A stretch of 45,956 nucleotides of DNA from an uncultured Verrucomicrobiota bacterium (GTDB lineage: Bacteria; Verrucomicrobiota; Verrucomicrobiia; Chthoniobacterales; JACTMZ01), in contig CAJBKE010000042.1 of NCBI GenBank assembly GCA_903953565.1, forward strand, positions 1 through 45,956, given 5' to 3'. Below the pieces are notes generated by a model. That model saw only the letters and a list, made by a program, of their open reading frames with translations. It searched no databases and had not been told where the DNA came from. Both the position numbers and the translations under genes were made by a program. Below are positions 1 through 8,289 of the stretch, in pieces. The first letter of the stretch is position 1. Every line of letters starts with the position of its first letter.

Positions 1-29
1 CCGTCGGTCGCTATCTTTGTCAGGTTGCT

Positions 30-55
30 CCGGCGGTCATAGACCGCCGCTACAA
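30..55. repeat. Palindromic intergenic repeat, family 3, copy 1
   Basis: A hairpin with an 8-bp perfect stem (31-38 with 42-49) and a 3-nt loop. The 26-nt unit matches 45911-45936 in inverted orientation at 25 of 26 positions. It lies just upstream of the first gene, in a spacer. It looks like a dispersed REP-type palindrome; no function is shown by the sequence. Confidence 0.75.
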
Positions 56-119
56 GAAGAGTCCCTCTGCACCCTCTGCGGTTAAAAAACGAAGATGGGA
101 AAGCGCTGATGGATGATAT

Positions 120-1010
120 ATGAGAAACAGCATCATGAGTGTTGCCCCGGTTGAAATCGAACACCTGACCAAAGTCTTCAAAGTTCCCATGCGCCAGGAA
201 CGCGTGGTGGCGGTGCGTGATTTGTCGATCAAAGTCGAACCGGGCGAGGTCTATGGATTGCTCGGACCGAACGGCTCGGGGAAAAGCACGACGCTCAAGG
301 TCTTACTGGGGCTCGTCACTCCGACCAGGGGACAAACAAAGGTGTTCGGCGAAGACAGTGCGCTGGTCAGCAGTCGCAAGGATGTCGGATTTCTTCCCGA
401 GAATCCTTATTTCTATAAATTCCTCAGCGGCGCCGAGACGGTGCGGTTTTTCGGGAAACTGAGCGGGTTGGGTGGTGCTGCTCTGGAGAAGCGGGTCGAA
501 GAGTTGCTTGAGTTGGTCGGTCTGACCGAGGCGGCCGGCCGGCGGGTGGGTTCCTATTCCAAGGGAATGCTGCAACGTATCGGTTTGGCCCAGGCACTGG
601 TGCAGGATCCGAGGCTGCTTGTTCTCGACGAGCCGACGGCCGGTGTCGATCCGGTCGGCTCGCGGGAAATCCGTGATTTGATCTTGGCGCTCAAAGCCCG
701 CGGCAAAACCATTCTGCTTTGTTCCCACCTGCTCTCGCAGGTGCAGGAAATCTGCGACCGTGTCGGTATTCTGGCGCGTGGTCAGTTGGTGCGCGAGGGG
801 CGCGTCGAAGATCTCCTTGCCGTGCGCGACCGGACGGAATTTGTCCTCGATGAGGTTTCCCCGGAGAAAGTCGCGGCGTTGCGCGAGGCCGCGGAAAAAC
901 TCGGCTTGAAAGTTGTTTCGAGCGGACGAGCCCAGACCACGCTGGAGAATTTGTTTCTCGAGGCGATCGAGCCGGGCGCGTCGCCGGACGCGGGTTCGGG
1001 CAAGAACTGA
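120..1010 (+). CDS. ABC transporter ATP-binding protein
   Basis: ATPase subunit of an ABC transporter, 296 aa, of the type that pairs with ABC-2 permeases (multidrug or gliding/GldA-like exporters). Walker A is GPNGSGKST near residue 50, the ABC signature is SYSKGMLQR near residue 143, and Walker B is LLVLDEPTAGVDP, followed by the switch histidine in CSHLL. The C-terminal 70 residues are the usual accessory region of this subgroup. An alternative start is the ATG at 135, which begins MSVAPVEIEHLTKVF and fits the family N-terminus well. No permease gene follows: the next gene is convergent. The transported substrate cannot be read from the sequence. Confidence 0.9.
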   Translation: MRNSIMSVAPVEIEHLTKVFKVPMRQERVVAVRDLSIKVEPGEVYGLLGPNGSGKSTTLKVLLGLVTPTRGQTKVFGEDSALVSSRKDVGFLPENPYFYKFLSGAETVRFFGKLSGLGGAALEKRVEELLELVGLTEAAGRRVGSYSKGMLQRIGLAQALVQDPRLLVLDEPTAGVDPVGSREIRDLILALKARGKTILLCSHLLSQVQEICDRVGILARGQLVREGRVEDLLAVRDRTEFVLDEVSPEKVAALREAAEKLGLKVVSSGRAQTTLENLFLEAIEPGASPDAGSGKN

Positions 1011-1053
1011 CGGATAATACCAGACCTCAAAAGGCTTCAGATTTTGATCGGCC

Positions 1054-1120
1054 GGTGGATCGCGATGTTCCTATCGCGATTTACTGATCGAAATATCGCG
1101 CCGAGACGGCGCGATCCACC
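1054..1120. repeat. 67-bp twin-hairpin element, copy A
   Basis: The 67-nt element is bounded by an inverted repeat, GGTGGATCGCG at the left and CGCGATCCACC at the right. It contains two perfect hairpins: an 8-bp stem with a 6-nt loop (1059-1066 with 1073-1080) and a 9-bp stem with a 3-nt loop (1095-1103 with 1107-1115). A second copy of exactly the same length lies at 9754-9820 in the opposite orientation. It sits between the convergent ends of the ABC ATPase gene and tpiA, so it may act as a bidirectional terminator or a REP/MITE-like element; that role is inferred. Confidence 0.85.
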
Positions 1121-1136
1121 TATGGCGCACCGGCGC

Positions 1137-1901
<765 letters not shown>

Positions 1902-1952
1902 AAAGCCGTTCAGTTTGCAGGGCCGCGTCAGCGCTGACAAGCACGGCGATGC

Positions 1953-3017
1953 TCAAGCGTCGGCCAAAAGCGGCTCGATGGCGTCGATGGCCGGCCAAAA
2001 AAGCGGATGACGGCTTCCGCGACTCAGTTCCGAAAGCAAAACATCGGACATTTTTTCCCTTCCGGCGGGCAGCAATTGCGAAAAGGTTTCCCCGCCCGGC
2101 GCATTGAATTCGAGCAGGTAAAAGTCGCCGGTCCGCTCGCGCCTGACTTCCGCGGCGGCATCGCCGAAGGAGAATTTCACCGAATCAATGCAGGAAACAG
2201 AATGCTCGTGTTCCTGGATTTCAAAATGCGCGATGCCGTGGTCCGGGCGGCGAAAAACCGCTTGCCCGCCTCCCGTATCGAGTTTCCAGCCCAGGCGGCT
2301 GGCGATCCATCCGAGGAGTTCGAGGGCGGTCAAAGATCTTCCGGGTGCGTGGCTGATGACCACGTGCCCGATCTTTCCAAGGCGTTCGCGCGCCGCGGGC
2401 AGATCGAATACTTGGGCCACGGCGTAGCGCAGATTGAAGATTCGCGTCCAATTGAGGTCGCACGCGCCGGAGCGCCGGTGTCCGAGCGTGGTGATTTCGC
2501 GCAGGATCCGGAATTGCGTGGCTGGACGGGACCAATCGGCGCTGTCGACGATCAGCCGGTCGACCCAGCGCCAGAGCTGCAGTTCCGGTTCGGCGTGCAA
2601 CTCGCCTTGCCACCAAAGATAGAGGGGCAGGTCCGAGTCGAGGTGGGAAAAGACGATGCTGGGCAGGCGGCCCGCGGCGGGTCCGTCGAGCTGGAAGGTG
2701 ATTTGCTCCGAGCAGATCTCCTTTTTGCCCGCTTCGCGCAAGTGGCAGTGCGCCGTGATCCAGGCGTGCACACCTGATTGGTTCGCTTTCGGATCGGCCT
2801 GCACGAGGAGTGCGCGAAAGGCGTGGTCGGACGCGATTTCCGAGAGCAGGGGCGTGTTGGCCGCGATGGCGTCGGGCGCCTCGCTGTAGATGACGAGATT
2901 GACGAGCGAGGCACGAACTTTGCCCGCGTCGGATTGCTCCCACAACCGGCCGAGTTGCCGGTCGATCTCACCGACTTCGACCGGGAGGCCCGGGGAAATG
3001 GCGGGCGCGGAGTTCAT
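1953..3017 (-). CDS. opcA: Glucose-6-phosphate dehydrogenase assembly protein OpcA
   Basis: 354-aa protein related to OpcA, which in cyanobacteria and actinobacteria activates or assembles glucose-6-phosphate dehydrogenase. Recognisable parts are the N-terminal segment with RASLVNLVIYSE, the central PSIVFSHLDSDLPLYLWWQGEL and the WRWVDRLIVDSADW stretch typical of the family. The ATG at 3017 begins one base after the zwf stop codon at 3019-3021, so translation is probably coupled, and the pairing with zwf supports the call strongly. A longer open frame upstream runs into zwf and is not used. The C-terminal 100 residues look less typical. Confidence 0.88.
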   Translation of the reverse strand: MNSAPAISPGLPVEVGEIDRQLGRLWEQSDAGKVRASLVNLVIYSEAPDAIAANTPLLSEIASDHAFRALLVQADPKANQSGVHAWITAHCHLREAGKKEICSEQITFQLDGPAAGRLPSIVFSHLDSDLPLYLWWQGELHAEPELQLWRWVDRLIVDSADWSRPATQFRILREITTLGHRRSGACDLNWTRIFNLRYAVAQVFDLPAARERLGKIGHVVISHAPGRSLTALELLGWIASRLGWKLDTGGGQAVFRRPDHGIAHFEIQEHEHSVSCIDSVKFSFGDAAAEVRRERTGDFYLLEFNAPGGETFSQLLPAGREKMSDVLLSELSRGSRHPLFWPAIDAIEPLLADA

Positions 3018-3018
3018 C

Positions 3019-4554
3019 CTACATCCGGCGCCAAACCGCGCCGTCTTGCGCGAGCAGCTCGTCGGCCTCGCGCGGTCCCCACGATCCCGCGGGATAAAAA
3101 TCAAGACGCGGCGCCGCGCCGTCGTCCCATGCCTCCCGGATTCCGTCGATGAAGGTCCACGCCTGTTCCACCTCATCGCGGCGCGCGAAGAGCGTGGCGT
3201 CGCCGCTCATCGCATCGAGCAGGAGACGCTCGTAAGCTTCGGGGGTGGCTTTGCCGAAAGATGTGCCGTAGTGGAAATCCATTTTGACCGGCTCGAGTTG
3301 GAGAACGGCTCCGGGCATCTTCGCGGCCATGCGGAAGGAAATGCCTTCGTCGGGCTGGATGCGGATGACGAGGACGTTGGGATCCTGCAGCTTGCTCTCG
3401 CGATTGAAGAGGACGGGCGGCGTGCCGCGGAATTGGATGGCGATCTCGGTGCCGGACTTGGGCAGCCGTTTGCCCACACGCATGAAAAACGGAACACCGG
3501 CCCAGCGCCAATTGTCGATATGGAGGCGGAGGGCGACGTAGGTTTCGGTCATGGACTCCGGCGAAACCCCGGGTTCGTTGCGGTAGGCGGGCACTTCTTT
3601 CCCGTCGATGAAGCCATCGGTGTATTGGGCGCGGACGACATTTTCCGCCACGGCCTTGCCGGTCAGCGGACGCAGGGCCTGCATGACTTTGACCTTCTCG
3701 TTGCGCACGGCATCGGCGCCGAGATCGATGGGGGGTTCCATCGCGGTGAGGCAGAGAAGTTGGAGGAGATGGTTCTGCACCATGTCGCGCAGGGCGCCGG
3801 AATTCTCGTAGTATCCCGCGCGCGATTCGACGCCGAGCGGTTCGCTCGCCGTGATCTGCACATTGTCGACATAGCGGCGGTTCCACAGCGCTTCGAAGAC
3901 GGTGTTGGCGAAGCGCAAGACCATGATGTTCTGCGCGGTCTCCTTGCCGAGGTAGTGGTCGATGCGGAAAGTGTCGCGCTCGGGAAAGGCTGAAGCGACG
4001 GCATCGTTCAACCGGTTCGCGCTGGGCAGATCCGTGCCGAATGGCTTCTCCACGATGAGCCGCGACCAGGCGCCGGGCTTGGCGTGGCTGAGGCCGCTGG
4101 TGTGCAAATTTTCGAGGATGATGTCGAATTCGGTCGGCGATGAGGCCAGATAGAACAGGCGATTGCCGCGCGTGCCGAGACGCTCGTCGATGGCGTCGAG
4201 TTCGCGCCCGAGCGAAGCGTAGCCCTCGGTTTGGTCGAAGCTGCTGCGGTGGTAGAAAATGTTCGCCGCGAAGCGGGACCAGAGCTCGTCGTTGACCGGA
4301 CGGCGCGAATATCTGCGCGCGGCCTCGCCCAATTCCTCGCGGAAGCTCTCGCTCGTCTTTTCGCGGCGCGCGAAGCAGACCACGGCGAGCGACGGCGGCA
4401 GGTTGCCGTCGGCGGCGAGATTGTAGAGAGCGGGGATGAGTTTGCGTCGCGTCAGGTCACCCGTCGCGCCGAAGATCACCACCACGCAAGGATCCGGAAC
4501 CGGACGGTTGATCAGGCCGGTGCGCAGAGGGTTGCCACTGTAAGAATCAGACAT
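3019..4554 (-). CDS. zwf: Glucose-6-phosphate 1-dehydrogenase
   Basis: Oxidises glucose 6-phosphate to 6-phosphogluconolactone with reduction of NADP, the first step of the oxidative pentose phosphate pathway; 511 aa, full length. The dinucleotide-binding motif is IFGATGDLTRRKL near residue 30, and the active-site RIDHYLGKE is near residue 197. The C-terminal domain includes the conserved SGDATLFARRDEVEQAW. The start at 4554 (MSDSYSGNPL) lies 8 nt after the metF stop; an open frame further upstream overlaps metF and is unlikely. It is followed by opcA, its probable activator. Confidence 0.97.
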   Translation of the reverse strand: MSDSYSGNPLRTGLINRPVPDPCVVVIFGATGDLTRRKLIPALYNLAADGNLPPSLAVVCFARREKTSESFREELGEAARRYSRRPVNDELWSRFAANIFYHRSSFDQTEGYASLGRELDAIDERLGTRGNRLFYLASSPTEFDIILENLHTSGLSHAKPGAWSRLIVEKPFGTDLPSANRLNDAVASAFPERDTFRIDHYLGKETAQNIMVLRFANTVFEALWNRRYVDNVQITASEPLGVESRAGYYENSGALRDMVQNHLLQLLCLTAMEPPIDLGADAVRNEKVKVMQALRPLTGKAVAENVVRAQYTDGFIDGKEVPAYRNEPGVSPESMTETYVALRLHIDNWRWAGVPFFMRVGKRLPKSGTEIAIQFRGTPPVLFNRESKLQDPNVLVIRIQPDEGISFRMAAKMPGAVLQLEPVKMDFHYGTSFGKATPEAYERLLLDAMSGDATLFARRDEVEQAWTFIDGIREAWDDGAAPRLDFYPAGSWGPREADELLAQDGAVWRRM

Positions 4555-4562
4555 GGGAAAAA

Positions 4563-5447
4563 TCAGGCAGCATGCCCGAGCGAGCGCGCGAGGGTGATGG
4601 CCGAAGCGGACCGGTTCAAAATATAAAGATGCACGCCCGGGGCACCGTGACGCAGCAGTTCGCGGATCTGGTGGTAAGCCCACGTCACGCCGACCGCTTC
4701 CGCGGCGCGCGGATTGTCATCGACGACCTGCAATTGCTCGACCAACGCATCGGGCAGGGAACATCCGCACATCGGCCCGAAACGCTGGATCTGCGCGAGG
4801 GAGAGCGGGGGGAGCAATCCGGGCAAGATCGGGAGATCGATGCCGCGCGCGCGGCAGGCGTCGACGAATTGGAAGTAGTGCTCGTTGTCGAAGAACAGTT
4901 GCGTGGTGAGGAAGGACGCTCCGGCGTCGGCCTTGATTTTCAGATGATCCAGGTCTTCCTCCATCGACGCGGCCTCGGGATGTTTTTCCGGGTAAGCCCC
5001 CGCCCCGAGGCACATGTCGGGGAAATTCCCCCGGATGAGCGCGATCAAGTCGCTCGCGTAACGCAGTCCGTCCGGACAGGGGACGAATTCGTTTGCCCCT
5101 TTGGGCGGATCGCCGCGCAGGGCCATGATATTGCGGATGCCGTCGGCATGGTAAGCGCCGACGATATCGACGAGTTCGGCCTTGGTTGACCCGACGCATG
5201 TGAGATGCGGCATGACGAGCCAGCCGAAGTCTTGCCGGAGAATCTTGGCATATTTGAAGGTGCGTTCGCGCGTGGTTCCTCCGGCCCCGTAGGTGATGGA
5301 AACAAAATCCGGCTTGTAGGGGCGCAAGGCCTCGGCGGTGCGGAGCAATTGCTCGCCGCCCTCCTCATTCTTCGGCGGGAAGAATTCGATGGAAAGAAGC
5401 GGGCGCTTCTCGGCCAGAAGTTCGGTGATGGTCCGGTCCGCTTTCAT
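4563..5447 (-). CDS. metF: Methylenetetrahydrofolate reductase
   Basis: Reduces 5,10-methylene-tetrahydrofolate to 5-methyl-tetrahydrofolate for methionine synthesis; FAD-binding TIM barrel, 294 aa, typical of bacterial MetF. Visible marks are SIEFFPPKNEEGG near the N-terminus with the catalytic glutamate, VSITYGAGGTTRERT, HLTCVGSTKAEL, NIMALRGDPP, and LTTQLFFDNEHYFQF. The start at 5447 (MKADRTITELL) is chosen because it leads directly into the family fold; a start 13 codons upstream is possible. It is the first gene of the minus-strand group and lies head to head with a small membrane-protein gene, so the promoter should lie at about 5448-5538. Confidence 0.96.
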   Translation of the reverse strand: MKADRTITELLAEKRPLLSIEFFPPKNEEGGEQLLRTAEALRPYKPDFVSITYGAGGTTRERTFKYAKILRQDFGWLVMPHLTCVGSTKAELVDIVGAYHADGIRNIMALRGDPPKGANEFVPCPDGLRYASDLIALIRGNFPDMCLGAGAYPEKHPEAASMEEDLDHLKIKADAGASFLTTQLFFDNEHYFQFVDACRARGIDLPILPGLLPPLSLAQIQRFGPMCGCSLPDALVEQLQVVDDNPRAAEAVGVTWAYHQIRELLRHGAPGVHLYILNRSASAITLARSLGHAA

Positions 5448-5538
5448 GGGCAAAGGAGGCAAATACTGCCCGTCCCGCCCATCCACCCCAAGGAAAATTG
5501 CTTTGCCAAGGCGCCGAGTGGCGCCGGATGCTTCTGGA

Positions 5539-5724
5539 GTGAGCGCAAATTCGCCAACGGACGGCGCGGCGAGCCTGCCATCGGCCGCCGTTCTCCTGCT
5601 CTGCCTGCTTCTCCTTGGCGCGGGCTACGCCGCCGCGATTTTACGCGGACCGGCTCCGGCCCAAGAAGTGCGGGTCGTGACGTATCCGCCGCCGGCTCCC
5701 GCGCCCGAGGCGGTCACGGAATGA
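5539..5724 (+). CDS. Small single-pass membrane protein
   Basis: Hypothetical 61-aa protein starting at a GTG. Residues 12-35 form one strongly hydrophobic helix rich in Leu and Ala, followed by a Pro/Ala-rich tail that ends EAVTE. I do not recognise a family. Its stop overlaps the start of the ABC ATPase gene by ATGA at 5721-5724, the arrangement used for translational coupling, which is the main reason to believe it is expressed. An upstream open frame overlaps metF and is unlikely. It could be a small accessory subunit of the exporter, but this is inference, and the exact start is uncertain. Confidence 0.5.
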   Translation: MSANSPTDGAASLPSAAVLLLCLLLLGAGYAAAILRGPAPAQEVRVVTYPPPAPAPEAVTE

Positions 5725-6653
5725 ACCACGCGGTTGAAACCCGGGCTTTGGGGCGCAACTTCGGAGCGCGCGCGGCTTTGTCCGACGTGACGCTGTCTGT
5801 CCGCGACGGCGAAATGTTCGGCCTGCTCGGACCCAACGGCAGCGGCAAGACGACGCTCTTCCGGATTTTGTCCACTTTGTTGGCCCCGACCTCCGGCACG
5901 GCGCGCATTGGCGGCCACGATGTGGTGCATGAAGCCGTCCAAGTGCGCGAGCATCTCGGTGTTGTCTTCCAGTCGCCGGCGCTCGATCCGCAGCTAACCG
6001 TCGCGGAAAACCTCCGCTGTGCGGGCCACCTTTACGGATTGCGCGGCACGGAATTGGAGGAGCGTTTGCTTTCGTCGTTGCATGCGCTGCGCGTGGCAGA
6101 TCGGCTCGGTGACCGCGTGCACACTTTGTCCGGCGGTCTTCAGCGGCGCGTGGAAATTGCCAAGAGCCTGCTGCCGCGTCCGCGCGTTTTGCTCCTCGAC
6201 GAGCCGTCGACGGGGCTCGATCCGGCGGCACGTGCGGGCTTGCGCCTCGCTCTCGACGAACTGCGCGCCGCATCCGGAGTGACTATTGTTGTAACCACGC
6301 ATTTGCTTGACGAGGCCGAACGCTGCGATCGCGTCGCGGTTTTGCATCGCGGACGTCTGGTCGCCTGCGAGGCGCCTTCCGCTTTGCGTGCCACGCTCGG
6401 CACCGACATCGCGCTTGTCGCGGGCGATGATCTTGCCGCGCTCGCGGCGAGGGTGACGGCCGAGCTCGGGTGGCCGGCCGAGGTGCGAGGCGACAAATTG
6501 TGTGTCGAAGTGCCGACGGGTGACAACGGCGCCGGCCGCCTCGTCAATGCGCTGGCTGGCGCGGCGCATACCATCACGGTCGGTCGCCCGACCCTCGAGG
6601 ATGTTTTCCTCAAGCTGACCGGAGAATCATGGGGCGCGGGGGAGGACTCATGA
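5721..6653 (+). CDS. ABC-2 type exporter ATP-binding protein
   Basis: 310-aa ATPase of the daunorubicin-resistance/NodI-like ABC group. Walker A is GPNGSGKTT near residue 40, the Q-loop region is VVFQSPALDPQLTVAENL, the signature is TLSGGLQRRVEIAK, Walker B is VLLLDEPSTGLDP, and the H-loop is TTHLLDEAERCDRV. The C-terminal 80 residues end in TLEDVFLKLTGESWG, a tail usual in this group. The ATG at 5721 overlaps the stop of the preceding small gene, and its own stop overlaps the permease start (ATGA at 6650). The two should form one exporter; the substrate is unknown. Confidence 0.93.
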   Translation: MNHAVETRALGRNFGARAALSDVTLSVRDGEMFGLLGPNGSGKTTLFRILSTLLAPTSGTARIGGHDVVHEAVQVREHLGVVFQSPALDPQLTVAENLRCAGHLYGLRGTELEERLLSSLHALRVADRLGDRVHTLSGGLQRRVEIAKSLLPRPRVLLLDEPSTGLDPAARAGLRLALDELRAASGVTIVVTTHLLDEAERCDRVAVLHRGRLVACEAPSALRATLGTDIALVAGDDLAALAARVTAELGWPAEVRGDKLCVEVPTGDNGAGRLVNALAGAAHTITVGRPTLEDVFLKLTGESWGAGEDS

Positions 6654-7438
6654 GAAGTGGCGGACTTCTGCTTCTGCCGGTGCTCGCGCTATGGAGACGC
6701 GAAATGACGCGTTTTCTGCGTCAGCGCAACCGCATCATCGGCGCACTGGCCACACCGCTGGTTTTCTGGCTGCTCATCGGGTCGGGGTTGGGCGAAAGCT
6801 TTGCCGCACCCGGGGTCGAGGGCGGGTTCATGCGGTATTTCTTCCCCGGAACGGTGGTGCTGATTCTGCTTTTCACCGCGATTTTCTCGACGGTGTCGAT
6901 CATCGAGGACCGGCGCGACGGCTTTTTGCAGGGCGTTCTGGTCGCTCCTGTCTCGCGAGCGGCCATCGTGCTGGGCAAATGTCTCGGTGGAATGACCCTG
7001 GCCGCCTTGCAGGCTGCAATTTTCTGCCTGGCTGCACCGTGGGTCGGACTGCCCTTCGACGGAGTCGTGGTCTTGCGCTTGCTTGCCGCGCTCTTGCTCG
7101 GCGGCTTGGCGCTCACTGCGATGGGTTTCATCATCGCCTGGCCGCTTGAATCGACGCAGGGATTCCATGTCTTGATGAACCTCGTGCTGATCCCGTTGTG
7201 GTTGCTTTCGGGTGCGTTTTTCCCGGCGCGAGCGGGCGCGTGGACCGAATGGGCCGTGGCGCTGAATCCCGTGGCTTATGTCACCGCGGCGGTGCGCCGG
7301 TCCTTCTACGGTGACGGTGCCGACCTCGGATTGGTGCCTTCCTACGGTGTGGCCATGACAGTGACCGCCGTCTTTGCCGTCGCAATGTTCCTGCTCGCCT
7401 TGCGCGCCGTCAGGCGGGGAGGGCCGGGTTCAAGATGA
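6650..7438 (+). CDS. ABC-2 type transporter permease
   Basis: 262-aa integral membrane protein, about six hydrophobic segments, of the ABC-2 (DrrB/NodJ-like) permease family. The segment FFPGTVVLILLFTAIFSTVSIIEDRRDGFLQGVLVAPVSR includes the conserved cytoplasmic loop that contacts the ATPase, and LIPLWLLSGAFFP with LNPVAYVTAAVRR is typical of the C-terminal half. The start at 6650 has a strong GGGGGAGG Shine-Dalgarno and overlaps the ATPase stop; an in-frame ATG at 6629, which also has a GGAG upstream, would add 7 residues. It works with the ATPase encoded just upstream. Confidence 0.92.
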   Translation: MRSGGLLLLPVLALWRREMTRFLRQRNRIIGALATPLVFWLLIGSGLGESFAAPGVEGGFMRYFFPGTVVLILLFTAIFSTVSIIEDRRDGFLQGVLVAPVSRAAIVLGKCLGGMTLAALQAAIFCLAAPWVGLPFDGVVVLRLLAALLLGGLALTAMGFIIAWPLESTQGFHVLMNLVLIPLWLLSGAFFPARAGAWTEWAVALNPVAYVTAAVRRSFYGDGADLGLVPSYGVAMTVTAVFAVAMFLLALRAVRRGGPGSR

Positions 7439-8178
7439 AGTCCGTGGCCAGGGCAACATTGCTGCAGGCCGCGGTGGCATTGCTCGTGGTCGGTGCGTTG
7501 ATTTATGTCGCGCGCTCGGCGCCGTTCCTCGGCGCGGTGGAGGAAACCGAGGACGTGGTTCGCGGTTGGGGTGCGATGAGCATCGTGATTTATCCCTTGC
7601 TCGTCATGGCGGCTACGGTGCTGTTCTTGCCGGGCGGAATTCTGAGCTTGGGGGGAGGATTTTTTTTCGGCCTCTGGTGGGGCACGGTGCTGGTGCTGAT
7701 CGGCAATCTGCTCGGCGCAGCGGTGGCGTTTTTTGTCGGTCACAAGCTCGGACGGAAATTCGTCCGCAAGCGCATCCTGCGCGACCCGCGCTGGGCGGCG
7801 CTGGACGGCGCGATCGCCAAACACGGTCCCCGTATCATTTTTTACAGCCAACTCAATCCGCTCTTCCCGACCAGCCTGTTCAATTATCTCTACGGCATCA
7901 CCAAGGTGCGCTTCTGGGAGTGCCTGAAGTGGGTGGCGCTCGGCCGGCTGCCGGGAATTTTTCTCTATTGCTACCTCGGGACACTCGGGCAATTGGGCAT
8001 CCGCATTCTGCGCGGCGAGTCCGAGCCCGGCCCGATGGAGTATGTCCTTTGGGGTGGCGGACTGTTGTTGACGGTCGGGGTTGCCGCGCTGCTCGGCCGC
8101 ACGGCTGCCAAAGTCATCGAGGACTACCGGCGGTTGGCGCCGGCGCGGGACGAAGAGGACGAGGACGAGGAAGTTTGA
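7435..8178 (+). CDS. TVP38/TMEM64 (DedA-like) membrane protein
   Basis: 247-aa inner-membrane protein of the TVP38/TMEM64 (SNARE-associated/VTT domain) family. The core is residues 40-190: FLPGGILSLGGGFFFG, then GNLLGAAVAFFVGHKLGR, then RIIFYSQLNPLFPTSLFNYLYGITKVRFWEC. The last two are the re-entrant loop region with its conserved Asn-Pro, and a further helix follows. The C-terminus is a short acidic tail of Glu and Asp. Family members are implicated in lipid scrambling or transport, but the role here is not defined. It starts inside an ATGA overlap with the permease, so the exporter genes and this gene are probably cotranscribed. Confidence 0.9.
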   Translation: MKSVARATLLQAAVALLVVGALIYVARSAPFLGAVEETEDVVRGWGAMSIVIYPLLVMAATVLFLPGGILSLGGGFFFGLWWGTVLVLIGNLLGAAVAFFVGHKLGRKFVRKRILRDPRWAALDGAIAKHGPRIIFYSQLNPLFPTSLFNYLYGITKVRFWECLKWVALGRLPGIFLYCYLGTLGQLGIRILRGESEPGPMEYVLWGGGLLLTVGVAALLGRTAAKVIEDYRRLAPARDEEDEDEEV

Positions 8179-8289
8179 GGGGGGTTGTTGGCGGGGGCCA
8201 CTTGGAGTAGGGTGCGCGACTCCATGCGCTACAGAGGTATCCACTCCGGATTGTTCGCGGCGGCGTCCGAACCCCGCGGTTTGATCTGA

